A stretch of DNA of 64,000 nt, taken from contig CAWGDF010000011.1 in assembly GCA_963821275.1 (NCBI GenBank), forward strand, positions 372,001-436,000. The letters run 5' to 3'. Made by a program: the position numbers and the translations under genes. The DNA comes from JACVRW01 sp963821275. Its GTDB lineage: Bacteria; Actinomycetota; Thermoleophilia; Solirubrobacterales; Thermoleophilaceae. This document shows, piece after piece, positions 24,306 to 32,889 of the stretch; position 1 is the stretch's first letter, and every line of letters starts with the position of its first letter. The notes under the pieces were generated by a model. That model was not told where the DNA came from. It saw nothing but the letters and a program-made list of their open reading frames with translations, and made no database searches.

Positions 24306-25871
24306 CTACGCGGCTTCCGGCACCGGCTCGCGCTCCAGCTGGGGCGCGTGGACCTCAACGGCCTCCCGCTCGATGTCGCGCTCGCGCACGAGCCAGAGCG
24401 CGAGCACGGCCGCCGCCAGCGAGAGGATCCCGCCGAGCATGAATATCTCGTTCAGCCCGGAGATGAAACCCTGGCTCGTGGCGTCGGCCACCTGCTCGCG
24501 AGCTGCCGGTGGCACTGCCGCCACGGCCTGGTCGAGGTTGCCCGACGAGGCCGCCTCGATCAGCTGCCGGGGACGTTCGCCGCTCGCGGCCGGGGTGCCC
24601 GCGGCCAGCTCCTCCACGGTGCCGGCGCCGCGCGACAGGAAGATCGCGCCCCACGCCGCGATGCCCACGGCGATCCCGACCTGGCGGAACGTGTCGTTGA
24701 TGCCGGCGGCCATGCCGCTCTGCTCCTTCGGCACCACGCTCAGCGCCACATCGGCGATCACCGGGTTCAGCAGGCCGGTGCCCGCGCCGGCCACCAGGAA
24801 GCCGCCCAGCATCGCGGTCCACTCGTCAGCCGGGTCCAGGCCGCCCATCAACAGCAGCCCGATGCCGGTCATCAGCAGGCCAGTGGCCATGATCACCCGG
24901 GCGGGCAGCCGCGCCAGGAGCGCGCCTCCCGCCGCTGCGACGAGGAACGTGAGCACGGTGAACGGCAGGTAGATGAGCCCCGCCTCGAGCGGCGAATGGC
25001 CGAGGTAGTTCTGCAGCCAGAACGTGATGTAGAGGAACAGCGCGAACATCGACGCCGACACGCCCAGCGCCGCCAGCTGCACGCCGGTGAAGGCCGGCTT
25101 CTTGAACAGCTTCAGCGGGAGCATCGGCTGGGCGACCCGGGTCTCGATGAGGAAGAAGAGCGCGAGCAGGGCCGCCGCGGCCGCGAACAGCGACACGATC
25201 ATCGGGCTGCCCCAGCCCACCTCGTTGCCGCGGAGCAGTCCCAGCACCAGCAGGAACAGCGCGGAGCTGAAGCTGACCAGCCCACCCCAGTCCACTCGGG
25301 TGGCGTTCGGATCGCGGCTCTCACGCAGCTTCAGGTAGGTCACGGCGATAGCCGCAAGGCCCACGGGCACGTTGATGTAGAAGACCCACTCCCAGCCCAG
25401 CGAGTCGACGATCGCGCCCCCCACGAGCGGCCCGATGGCCACCGAGACGCCGATCGTCGCGCCGTAGATGCCCATGGCCGTGCCGCGTTCACGCCCGGGA
25501 GCGAACTCCTGGGCGACGAGCGCGAGCGAGACCGCGAACATGATCGCCCCACCGATTCCCTGAACCGCGCGCGCGACGTTCAGGAACGTCGGGTCGGGCG
25601 CCAGGCCCGCAGCGAGCGACGCCACGGAGAAGATCGCAAGGCCGACCGCGAAGACGCGCCGGCGTCCCAGCCGGTCGGCCAGCGAGCCGGCGGTCAGCAC
25701 CAGCGCGGCGAGCGACAGCGTGTAGGCGTCGATGACCCACTGCAGCTCGGTGAAGCTGGCGCCCAGGTCCTCCTCGATGGCCGGCAGCGCGGTGTTGACC
25801 ACCGTGATGTCGAGCAGCAGCATGAACGTCGCCACGCTGACCACGAGCAACGTCCACCATTTCCGTGCCAT
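24306..25871 (-). CDS. DHA2-type (EmrB/QacA) MFS drug exporter
   Basis: 521 residues from ATG 25871 (MARKWWTLLVVSVATFMLLLD), chosen for the GGAGG upstream; an earlier in-frame start would add 44 residues. About 14 membrane segments. Family motifs: LDITVVNTALPAIEEDLGAS in TM1, GSLADRLGRRRVFAVGL as motif A, and VGGAIVDSLGWEWVFYINVP near motif C. A proton-driven multidrug exporter by family. It is divergent from a MarR gene 178 bp away, the usual arrangement for repressor-controlled efflux. Confidence 0.92.
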   Translation of the reverse strand: MARKWWTLLVVSVATFMLLLDITVVNTALPAIEEDLGASFTELQWVIDAYTLSLAALVLTAGSLADRLGRRRVFAVGLAIFSVASLAAGLAPDPTFLNVARAVQGIGGAIMFAVSLALVAQEFAPGRERGTAMGIYGATIGVSVAIGPLVGGAIVDSLGWEWVFYINVPVGLAAIAVTYLKLRESRDPNATRVDWGGLVSFSSALFLLVLGLLRGNEVGWGSPMIVSLFAAAAALLALFFLIETRVAQPMLPLKLFKKPAFTGVQLAALGVSASMFALFLYITFWLQNYLGHSPLEAGLIYLPFTVLTFLVAAAGGALLARLPARVIMATGLLMTGIGLLLMGGLDPADEWTAMLGGFLVAGAGTGLLNPVIADVALSVVPKEQSGMAAGINDTFRQVGIAVGIAAWGAIFLSRGAGTVEELAAGTPAASGERPRQLIEAASSGNLDQAVAAVPPAAREQVADATSQGFISGLNEIFMLGGILSLAAAVLALWLVRERDIEREAVEVHAPQLEREPVPEAA

Positions 25872-26001
25872 GTCCGTGTCCTCCGGGGTGTGTCGGGGGA
25901 AAGGTCTGGGGCTGATGCCTTTGTGACCCTGCCCCAGAGACGCGCCGCGGGCCGGTTTATTCCTTGGCGCTGCGCGCGGCACCGGGTACAATTGGTCAGG
26001 C

Positions 26002-26048
26002 AACCTTGTCAGGCGACCTTATCATAAGGTAAGGCTTCCTTATCAAAC
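26002..26048. promoter_or_regulatory. MarR operator/promoter region between exporter and regulator
   Basis: A perfect inverted repeat ACCTTA-TCA-TAAGGT at 26016-26030 lies 20 bases before the marR start. Around it CAGGC-R-ACCTT-R-TCA is repeated twice in tandem (from 25998 and 26011) and a third partial copy CTTCCTTATCA follows (26035). The AT content is above that of neighbours. Binding by the MarR protein to control both genes is inferred from this and from the divergent layout. Confidence 0.65.
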
Positions 26049-26049
26049 T

Positions 26050-26523
26050 GTGACGAACCGCACACAACGACACCCGCCACTGCCCGGCCTGCTGGGCGAA
26101 GTCCGCGAAGCCGTGGGCGGCGAACTCCAGGCCGGGCTGTCCGACCTGGGCTTCTCCGATCTGCGCCCCGGCCACGGCTGCGTGTTCTCCTACGTGGACG
26201 AGGAGGGCAGTCGCCTAACCGATCTGGCGGAGCGCTCCGGCCTGACCAAGCAGTCCGTGGGCGAGGCGGTGGCCGACCTCGAGCGGCACGGCTACGTGGA
26301 GCGGGTGCCCGACCCTCAGGACGGCCGGGCGAAGATCATCCGGCTGACCGCGCACGGGGCCGAGGCGCTCGCCGCGGCCAACCGCGGTTTTGCGGACATC
26401 GAGCGCCGCTACGCCGCGGCGCTCGGCGAGCAGCGCTACGCCCAGTTCCGGGCCGCGCTGGAGGACCTGTACGAGCTCACGCGGACCGACGAGCCCGCGG
26501 CCTCGCGGCGCGACGCGGCATAG
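26050..26523 (+). CDS. MarR family transcriptional regulator
   Basis: 157 residues. Winged-helix core: SRLTDLAERSGLTKQSVGEAVADLERHGYVERVPDPQDGRAKIIRLTAHG, the MarR pattern with the DGRAK wing. N- and C-terminal helices would form the dimer interface. GTG start at 26050 directly after the palindromic operator. By analogy it represses itself and the divergent DHA2 exporter until a lipophilic compound binds. Confidence 0.93.
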   Translation: MTNRTQRHPPLPGLLGEVREAVGGELQAGLSDLGFSDLRPGHGCVFSYVDEEGSRLTDLAERSGLTKQSVGEAVADLERHGYVERVPDPQDGRAKIIRLTAHGAEALAAANRGFADIERRYAAALGEQRYAQFRAALEDLYELTRTDEPAASRRDAA

Positions 26524-26526
26524 CGC

Positions 26527-27573
26527 TCAGGCCAACCATTCCACCGTCACCGGGTGGTGGTTCGTGCGGGCGAGCAGCCGGCGTTCGCCTCCCGGCCACT
26601 CGGTGAGACGGACCTCGATCCGCGACGGGTCCTCCCGGGTGCCCTCGAATGCAAGCAGGGCCAGCGGCGCCTCGGCGCTCGCCCGCTCTCCCGCCGCCGC
26701 CACGGTGGCCTCGGCAGCCTCGCGTACCGCGTCCGGAAGGTAGGGCCACACGAGCGTGTGGTAGACGACCGTGGCCAGACCGGGACGCGGATCGGCGAGC
26801 CGCTCCGCGACCCAGGCGGCCAGGTCGGCACGCTCGACCGGGGCGGGCGTCTCGCGGGCCACCGCGATCGCCCGCTCCAGCAGGCCGAAGCGCTCCGCCT
26901 CGTCGGGGAAGATGCAGGCCAGCAGGGTCAGACGGCCGTCCTCGGTGGTCGGGTCGATCGGGTGGAGGTCGCAGCCCGCGCGCTCGGCCACGTCGATCCC
27001 CGCCCCGAGCGGGGGGCGTCCGCCGCGGAGGAAGTCCACGAAGCGCACGGGCGACGACTCGGGGCCGAGTGTCACGCCGTCCTGCTCGTAGCGGAAGCGG
27101 TCGAGGCGCAGGTTGAGACCGCCGCTCGCGCCCAGCTCGAGCAGGCGCAGCGGCAGCCCGGTGCGCTCGCCGACCAGGCAGAGCGCGCCCACCAGCGCCT
27201 TCGCCCGCGTGGGGGCGTTGGTCTGCAGCGGGTGCGCCAGGGCCTCGACCAGCTCGGCGCGCCCCTCGGCCAGGAGCCGGCGCACTCCCGGCCAGGCGGC
27301 ATCGGCGTCCCCGTCGCCGCCGGTTGACGGGTAGTGCCGCTGCAGATCGGAGACCTCCCCGCTGAGCACCAGGCGGTGCACGCCGGCCAGAAGCCGGAAG
27401 GCGTCCCACTCGTCCACCCGGTCGTGCTCGTGACCGGCCAGCGCCCTTCGCACCGGCCCGCCGGCCTCGGCGTCGGCCCGCATCCGCTCGAGCAGCACCG
27501 CGTAGAAGCTCGACCCGGCCCGGCGCGCCACGTCCACGTCGCCGTCGAGCTGCGCGACCAGCGGATCCGGCAC
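26527..27573 (-). CDS. DUF2332 family protein
   Basis: 348 residues. LRLLELGASGGLNLRLDRFRYEQ resembles a glycine-rich SAM-binding loop, and RAGCDLHPIDPTTEDGRLTLLACIFPDEAERF and VVYHTLVWPYLP are DUF2332 blocks. The biochemical role is not known. The stop is 4 bp from the convergent marR stop. It follows the B12-binding mutase subunit by 13 bp on the same strand, so it may be the last gene of the mutase operon. Confidence 0.85.
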   Translation of the reverse strand: MPDPLVAQLDGDVDVARRAGSSFYAVLLERMRADAEAGGPVRRALAGHEHDRVDEWDAFRLLAGVHRLVLSGEVSDLQRHYPSTGGDGDADAAWPGVRRLLAEGRAELVEALAHPLQTNAPTRAKALVGALCLVGERTGLPLRLLELGASGGLNLRLDRFRYEQDGVTLGPESSPVRFVDFLRGGRPPLGAGIDVAERAGCDLHPIDPTTEDGRLTLLACIFPDEAERFGLLERAIAVARETPAPVERADLAAWVAERLADPRPGLATVVYHTLVWPYLPDAVREAAEATVAAAGERASAEAPLALLAFEGTREDPSRIEVRLTEWPGGERRLLARTNHHPVTVEWLA

Positions 27574-27586
27574 GACCGCCTCTAGC

Positions 27587-27985
27587 CTAGGCCGGGACGG
27601 CCTCGCGGATGTAGTCGATGATCCCCTGCACCGGCGCGCCCGGCGTGAACACCTCGGCCACGCCCAGTTCCTTGAGCTCGGGGATGTCGTCGGAGGGAAT
27701 CGTGCCCCCCACCACGAGGATCACGTCCTCGGCCCCCTCGTCCTTGAGCAGCGAGGCGATCCGGGGCACGAGCGTCATGTGCGCGCCCGAGAGGATCGAC
27801 AGCCCGACGGCGTCGGCGTCCTCCTGGAGCACCGTCTCCACGATCTGCTCCGGTGTCTGGTGCAGGCCGGTGTAGATCACCTCCATGCCGGCGTCGCGCA
27901 GCGCGCGGGCGATGATCTTCGCTCCCCGATCGTGGCCGTCCAGGCCCGGCTTGGCGACGACGACGCGGATCTTGCGGCTGGACAT
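27587..27985 (-). CDS. Cobalamin-binding subunit of a methylmalonyl-CoA mutase-type enzyme
   Basis: 132 residues: RVVVAKPGLDGHDRGAKIIARALRDAGMEVIYTGL carries the DxHxxG B12 ligand motif, then VGLSILSGAHM and VVGGTIPSDDIPEL. This is a free-standing version of the C-terminal domain of methylmalonyl-CoA mutase. The catalytic large subunit lies 0.9 kb upstream on the same strand, separated by a cupredoxin gene. The pair would rearrange methylmalonyl-CoA to succinyl-CoA, or a related acyl-CoA. Confidence 0.93.
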   Translation of the reverse strand: MSSRKIRVVVAKPGLDGHDRGAKIIARALRDAGMEVIYTGLHQTPEQIVETVLQEDADAVGLSILSGAHMTLVPRIASLLKDEGAEDVILVVGGTIPSDDIPELKELGVAEVFTPGAPVQGIIDYIREAVPA

Positions 27986-28014
27986 GGGCAGCGCAGGTTA
28001 CCCCGAACGGGGTG

Positions 28015-28857
28015 CTAGGCCCGGGCGCGGGCGCGCAGGCGAAGGGCTGCGCCCAGCGCCAGCATGAGGAGCCCGGTCAGGCCGACCACGCGAGCGTCGC
28101 TGCCGGTGTCCGGAAGGTCGCCCGTGGCAGCGAGATCGTCCTCCGCGGCGGCCTGGTCGTCCTCCGCGTCCTGCAGGTCCTCTTCGGCCTGGCCGACCGA
28201 GCTCGCCGCCTGCACGGTCACGGTGCCCTCCATGTTGGGGTGTGGCGTGCAGATGTAGGAGAAGGTTCCGGCCTCATCGAAGGTCACCGAGCGGCTCCCG
28301 CCGGCGCCGAACACGCCGGTGTCGAAGCTGCCGTCCTCCGCGGTGGCTGAGTGTGAGCTGGGGCCGTCGTTGGCCCATGTGACCTCGTCGCCCTGCTGGA
28401 CGGTGATCGTGGCCGGCGTGAACTCGAAGTCCGAGATCGTCACCTGCTGGTCGGCGGCGGCGCGGGCGCGCACCTTTTTCTTCTTCTGGCCCGCCTTCCG
28501 CCCGCCGGCGCGGTCCTCGGCCTGGGCGGCCTCGGCCTCCTCGGCCTCCTCGGCCGGCGGCTCCTCGACCGCGGGGACCGGCTCGGCCGGCGTGGTCGCA
28601 GGCCGGAGGAGTGGGCGCAGGGGCCGGGGCCGTGTCCGCCTCCGGCGCCGGAGCGGGGGGCGGCTCGGCCGGGGTGGTCTCCTCCGGCAGCGGCTCTGTG
28701 GGCGGCTCCTGGCCGGCGGCGCGGCCGGCTCCTCGGCGCCGGGCGGAGAGGCCTCGGTCTCAGCCGGCGGCTGATCGGAGGCGAACAGCGAGCTCGGCAG
28801 CACCAGAGCGACGATCAGCGTGTACAGCGCGGCCAAGAGCACGAGCTGCCTCATCAC
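28015..28857 (-). CDS. Sortase-anchored (LPDTG) plastocyanin-like cupredoxin; frame breaks near 28610 and 28735
   Basis: Signal sequence (MMRQLVLLAALYTLIVALVLPSSLFAS), a long Pro/Glu/Ala linker, then a cupredoxin domain with all type 1 copper ligands: SHSAT (His), SYICTPHPNMEG (Cys, His, Met). It ends LPDTGSDARVVGLTGLLMLALG plus an Arg-rich tail, a sortase signal. Residues ~48-85 are a Arg-rich run that in another frame reads as an acidic linker (GQEPPTEPLPEETTPAEPPP), so two compensating indels flank it. It splits the two mutase genes. Role: extracytoplasmic electron transfer, inferred. Confidence 0.85.
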   Translation of the reverse strand: MMRQLVLLAALYTLIVALVLPSSLFASDQPPAETEASPPGAEEPAAPPARSRPQSRCRRRPPRPSRPPLRRRRRTRPRPLRPLLRPATTPAEPVPAVEEPPAEEAEEAEAAQAEDRAGGRKAGQKKKKVRARAAADQQVTISDFEFTPATITVQQGDEVTWANDGPSSHSATAEDGSFDTGVFGAGGSRSVTFDEAGTFSYICTPHPNMEGTVTVQAASSVGQAEEDLQDAEDDQAAAEDDLAATGDLPDTGSDARVVGLTGLLMLALGAALRLRARARA

Positions 28858-28899
28858 AGGAAACCCTAGCCGGTCGCCTCCGCCGGCCGCGCCGGAGGA

Positions 28900-30552
28900 T
28901 CAGAAGACCGGTGTCTCGGTGTAGGTGCCGAACACCCGCTGCAGCGACCCGACGATCTCACCCTCGGAGCAGTGCGCGCGGGCCGCCTCGAGCAGCGGCT
29001 CCATGAGGTTGCGTTCGGAACCGGCGGCCTCGCGCAGGCGGGCCAGGGCCAGCTCGGCCTCGCCCGCGTCGCGGCGGGCCCGGACGGCCTGCACGCGGCC
29101 GATCTGCTTTCGCTCGAGCTCGACCGGGATGCGCAGGGTCGCCGGCTCGCCTTCGCCGGCCTGCTGGTAGCGGTTGACCCCGACGATCACCCGTTCGCCC
29201 CGCTCGATCTCCTGCTGCAGCCGGAACGAGGCGTCGGCGATCTCCCGCTGCGGATAGTTCTGCTTGATCGCCTCGACCATGCCGCCGAGCTCGTCGATCC
29301 GGCCGAAGTAGCCGTAGGCGGCCTCCTCGATCCGGTCGGTGAGCGCCTCCACGAAGTAGCTGCCGCCGAGCGGGTCGATCGTGTTCGTCACCCCGGTCTC
29401 GTGGGCCAGGATCTGCTGCGTGCGAAGCGCCACCCGCACCGCCTCCTCGGTGGGCAGGGCGTGCGCCTCGTCGAAGCTGTTGGTGTGCAGCGACTGGGTG
29501 CCGCCCAGCACCGCCGAGAGCGCCTCTGTGGCTGTCCTGACCACGTTGTTGAGCGGCTGCTGGGCGGTCAGCGACACCCCGGCCGTCTGGCTGTGGAAGC
29601 GCATGAGCAGCGAGCGCTCGTCCCTGGCCCCGTAGGTGTCGCGCAGCTCACGGGCCCAGATGCGGCGCGCCGCCCGGTACTTGGCGATCTCCTCGAAGAA
29701 GTCGATGTGCGCGTTGAAGAAGAAGCTGAGCCGCGGGGCGAACTCGTCCACCGCGAGGCCGCGCTCGAGCGCCTGCTCCACGTAGGTGAAGCCGTCCTTG
29801 AGCGTGAAGGCGAGCTCCTGCTGCGCCGTCGAGCCCGCCTCGCGGATGTGGTAGCCCGAGATCGAGATCGGGTGCCAGCGCGGCATGCGCCGGGCGCAGT
29901 ACTCGACCATGTCGGTGACCAGGCGCATGGCCGGGTCGATAGGAAAGCACCATTCCTTCTGGGCGATGTACTCCTTCAGGATGTCGGTCTGGATAGTTCC
30001 GCGCAGCCGCTCGGGCGGGACCCCCTGGCGCTCCCCCGCCACCACGTAGAAGGCCAGCATCACCGCCGCCGGGGCGTTGATCGTCATCGAGGTCGACACG
30101 GCCCCCAGGTCGATGCCGGCGAACAGCGTCTCCATGTCGTCGAGCGTGTCGACGGCCACGCCCTCACGCCCCACCTCCCCCTCCGAGCGCGGGTGGTCGG
30201 AGTCGTGCCCCATCAGCGAGGGCATGTCGAAGGCCGTCGAGAGCCCGGTCTGGCCGTGATCGAGGAGGTAGCGGAAGCGGGCGTTCGTCTCCTCAGCGGT
30301 GCCGAAGCCGGCGAACTGTCGCATCGTCCACAGCCGTCCCCGGTACATCGACGGATAGACCCCGCGCGTGAACGGGGACTCACCCGGAAAGCCGATCCGC
30401 TCCGCGAAGGGCCCCACGTCGTCAGGCCCGTACAACGGGGCCACCGGCTCCCCGCTCAGCGTCGTGAACAGAGCGTCACGCTCCGGCACGCTGGTGAAGC
30501 GCTCCCGATACCAGCGCTCGGCGTCGGTAATGGCCCGCGGCTCGACTGCCAT
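28900..30552 (-). CDS. Methylmalonyl-CoA mutase-type large subunit
   Basis: 550 residues, only the catalytic TIM-barrel part. Substrate-binding blocks: RMPRWHPISISGYHIREAGSTAQQELAF, SFFFNAHIDFFEEIAKYRAARRIW, RFHSQTAGVSLTAQQPLNNVVRT, NSFDEAHALPTEEAVR and YPSMYRGRLWTMRQFAGFGTAEETN. MRQFAGFGTAEETN and RFHSQTAG fit methylmalonyl-CoA mutase and close relatives (isobutyryl-, ethylmalonyl-type); I cannot settle which. No C-terminal B12 domain, which is supplied by the gene at 27587. Confidence 0.93.
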   Translation of the reverse strand: MAVEPRAITDAERWYRERFTSVPERDALFTTLSGEPVAPLYGPDDVGPFAERIGFPGESPFTRGVYPSMYRGRLWTMRQFAGFGTAEETNARFRYLLDHGQTGLSTAFDMPSLMGHDSDHPRSEGEVGREGVAVDTLDDMETLFAGIDLGAVSTSMTINAPAAVMLAFYVVAGERQGVPPERLRGTIQTDILKEYIAQKEWCFPIDPAMRLVTDMVEYCARRMPRWHPISISGYHIREAGSTAQQELAFTLKDGFTYVEQALERGLAVDEFAPRLSFFFNAHIDFFEEIAKYRAARRIWARELRDTYGARDERSLLMRFHSQTAGVSLTAQQPLNNVVRTATEALSAVLGGTQSLHTNSFDEAHALPTEEAVRVALRTQQILAHETGVTNTIDPLGGSYFVEALTDRIEEAAYGYFGRIDELGGMVEAIKQNYPQREIADASFRLQQEIERGERVIVGVNRYQQAGEGEPATLRIPVELERKQIGRVQAVRARRDAGEAELALARLREAAGSERNLMEPLLEAARAHCSEGEIVGSLQRVFGTYTETPVF

Positions 30553-30580
30553 CAGGCAGGAGTCTAGGGCCGGCGCTGGC

Positions 30581-32020
30581 CTATCCGGCGCGGGCGGCGG
30601 GCGCCGCCTCGGCAGCGCCGGCCTTCAGCTCGCGCAGGGCCAGCGCGGCGGTCCAGGTGAAGTCGCGCGCGCCCAGGCCGCGGCCCGAGGAGGGCGCGAA
30701 GTACTCGCGCATGCCGCCGCTTTCGACCGCCTCGAACATCTGCCGGCGCAGGAGGGAGGCGGCGTCGTCCTCGGAGTACCGCTCCAGGCCCCAGGCCGTG
30801 AGCCAGGTGAGGTTGGCCCAGACCGGGCCGCGCCAGTAGTTGCGCGCCGAGCACTCGGCGTGCTTCTTGTCGAGCGAACGCACGCCGTAGATAGAGGCCA
30901 GCGCACCGCTGGTGACCAGCTCGCGCACCGCTCGCACCTGCGCCTCCGGGAGGTCCGGGGCCATCACCGCGAGGGCCGAGCCCGCGCTGGTCGGCGGGAG
31001 CGTCGACTCGTCGGTGAGGTCCAGCGGGCGGATGAGGCCGTCGGAGCCGGCGCGGGCCGCCAGGGCGGCGGTCACGCGCTCGCAGCCGGCCTGGCTCTCC
31101 TCCGCGATCCGGTGCTCGCCGAGCTCCTCGGCCAGCCACGCCAGGTCATGGCAGCTGCGGGCGAGGATCGCGCTGAAGCCGGGGTCCAGTACGCGGAAGG
31201 GGCCGCTGCGGGCCAGCCGCCAGGAGTGCCAGCCGGCGCTGGTACCGCGGCGCACCAACGTGAGGAAGCGCCGGTAGTGGTCGTCGCTGGGCCGTTCGGC
31301 GGCGTCGACCGAGTCGGTGTCGCGGCGGTGCACCAGGGTCACCTCGGGCATCACGCGCCACAGCGGGGAGTCCCACTCCAGCGCGTTGTCGCGCCCCGAC
31401 TCCCACGGATGGATCAGCACGGGCTCGCCGCTCCCGAGCGGGTCCCGCTCCTCGAGCAGGAAGCGGTGCCAGTCGAGAAGGGGACGCAGCAGGGCACGCG
31501 CGCGCGGCTCGTCCGGGTGGTCGGCGAAGAGCAGCCGCGCGGAGGTCGCGGCCAGGGGCGGCTGCGTTATGCCGGAGATGCGCCGGCCGTCCACGCTGAA
31601 GCGCCTGCCCCACCAGCCCGGCCCGGGCAGGTAGCGGGCGTACGGACGGGCCACCGCGGTTAGCGCGCCCCGCAACCGGCCGCCGAACAAGTCCGGCACG
31701 AGGGTGTGGAAGGCGATGTGGGGCACCATGCCGCGCTCGTCGCGGGCTCCCATCAGGGTCTCGAGCTCGGTCCAGGCACGCGCGGGATCGAGCTCCGCCC
31801 AGCCAAGGGCGGCGAGCGCGGAATCCCAGTTCCACTGGTGCGGGTAGGTGGCCCGCGACGGCACGGTGTAGCCGCCGTTGTCGTTGCCCTGCAGCACCCG
31901 CCCGGCCCTGGTCTCCAGGTCGGGAGTGGGGAGCGGGATCACCTCGCCGTTCGTGTCCGTGTCGTGTCTTGTGCCGGCACGGAGGCGCGACCTTGGCGCC
32001 GGCAGAGTGATCGATTCCAT
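30581..32020 (-). CDS. GH63-like glycoside hydrolase (glucosylglycerate/mannosylglycerate hydrolase type)
   Basis: About 479 residues forming an (alpha/alpha)6 barrel. Family patterns: THQWNWDSALAALGWAELD type start (YPHQWNWDSALA), HPWESGRDNALEWDSPLW, and RNYWRGPVWANLTWLTAWGL. These match the bacterial GH63 branch that includes mannosylglycerate and glucosylglycerate hydrolases, which recover compatible solutes. No signal peptide, so the substrate is cytoplasmic. Start ATG 32020; an in-frame GTG lies 9 bases earlier. Downstream of a HAD phosphatase gene, possibly the same operon. Confidence 0.8.
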   Translation of the reverse strand: MESITLPAPRSRLRAGTRHDTDTNGEVIPLPTPDLETRAGRVLQGNDNGGYTVPSRATYPHQWNWDSALAALGWAELDPARAWTELETLMGARDERGMVPHIAFHTLVPDLFGGRLRGALTAVARPYARYLPGPGWWGRRFSVDGRRISGITQPPLAATSARLLFADHPDEPRARALLRPLLDWHRFLLEERDPLGSGEPVLIHPWESGRDNALEWDSPLWRVMPEVTLVHRRDTDSVDAAERPSDDHYRRFLTLVRRGTSAGWHSWRLARSGPFRVLDPGFSAILARSCHDLAWLAEELGEHRIAEESQAGCERVTAALAARAGSDGLIRPLDLTDESTLPPTSAGSALAVMAPDLPEAQVRAVRELVTSGALASIYGVRSLDKKHAECSARNYWRGPVWANLTWLTAWGLERYSEDDAASLLRRQMFEAVESGGMREYFAPSSGRGLGARDFTWTAALALRELKAGAAEAAPAARAG

Positions 32021-32055
32021 CCATTCCACCGTAGGCGGCGGCCGTAAAGGCTGCC

Positions 32056-32886
32056 TTAACCGCGGCGGCGCAGGCGCTCGAAGCGCCGCGGCCGGCGCAT
32101 CCGGGCGGCCACGAAGCCGCTGCCGCTCGCCACCAGACCCAGGGCGGCCACCGTGCCGGCCACCTTCATCCGCCGTCCCAGCTTGTCGAAGCGCATGATC
32201 CGCCAGCCCTCGGCCCGCGCGACCCGCTCCAGCGCCGCGTCGGGGTTCACCGCCACGGGATGGCCCACCGCCCGCATCATCGGCAGGTCCGATTCGGAGT
32301 CGGAGTAGGCGTAGGAGGCGGCGAGGTCGAGGCCCTCGCGCGCCGCCAGCTCGCGGATCGCCTCGGCCTTTCCCTCCCGGTAGGTGAAGGGCCCGTCGGC
32401 CCGACCGGTGTAGACGCCGTCCTTGATCTCGCTGCGCATCCCGATACCGCCGTCCAGCACCAGGACGTGCGCCAGTACCTCGGCCAGCTCCTGCGAAGCG
32501 GCGGTGACGATGTACACCGGCCTGCCCGCGTCCTGGTGCGCGTAGGCCTCGGCGAGCACCTGGTGGTAGAGCAGCGGCAGCACCCCCACCAGCACGTGCG
32601 GCCCGAGCCGGGCCAGGTCGACCACCCGCTGCCCGGCGATCGCATCCAGGATCCGCTGCTTGATCTCCTCGGTCCCCTCGTCGGTGGAGCCCTTCAGGCG
32701 AAAGCGCACGTTGGCCCACACGTCGCCGGCGAGCTCGCGCCGGGAGAGCATTCCCTCGCGGTAGGCGGCGCGGGCGAAGTGAACCCCGCTCGACCCCTCG
32801 ATCAGGGTCTTGTCGAGGTCGAAGAACGCCGCGCCGCGCCCTTCTGACCTCGCTCCGGGCCGTGCCGAGCCCGGCCCGTCGCGCAC
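32056..32886 (-). CDS. HAD-IB family phosphatase with C-terminal hydrophobic segment
   Basis: 276 residues. HAD motif I AAFFDLDKTLIEGSSG, motif II VYIVTAAS, and motif III/IV with AYSDSESDLPMM. The layout (SerB/HAD-IB cap) fits phosphoserine phosphatase-like enzymes of the CicA/PSPase-related type common in actinobacteria. Near the end VAGTVAALGLVASGSGFVAARM is one membrane-spanning segment, followed by an Arg-rich tail. The substrate is unknown. GTG start lies 3 bases after the thiolase stop. Confidence 0.82.
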   Translation of the reverse strand: MRDGPGSARPGARSEGRGAAFFDLDKTLIEGSSGVHFARAAYREGMLSRRELAGDVWANVRFRLKGSTDEGTEEIKQRILDAIAGQRVVDLARLGPHVLVGVLPLLYHQVLAEAYAHQDAGRPVYIVTAASQELAEVLAHVLVLDGGIGMRSEIKDGVYTGRADGPFTYREGKAEAIRELAAREGLDLAASYAYSDSESDLPMMRAVGHPVAVNPDAALERVARAEGWRIMRFDKLGRRMKVAGTVAALGLVASGSGFVAARMRRPRRFERLRRRG

Positions 32887-32889
32887 GGC

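Noticed and set aside
24186..26027. Long plus-strand frame opposite the MFS exporter
   Set aside because: Antisense shadow; no domain and no ribosome site.
30581..32719. 712-residue frame combining HAD phosphatase antisense-frame residues with the GH63-like enzyme
   Set aside because: The first ~230 residues are the wrong frame of the HAD gene; the GH63-like protein starts near 32020.
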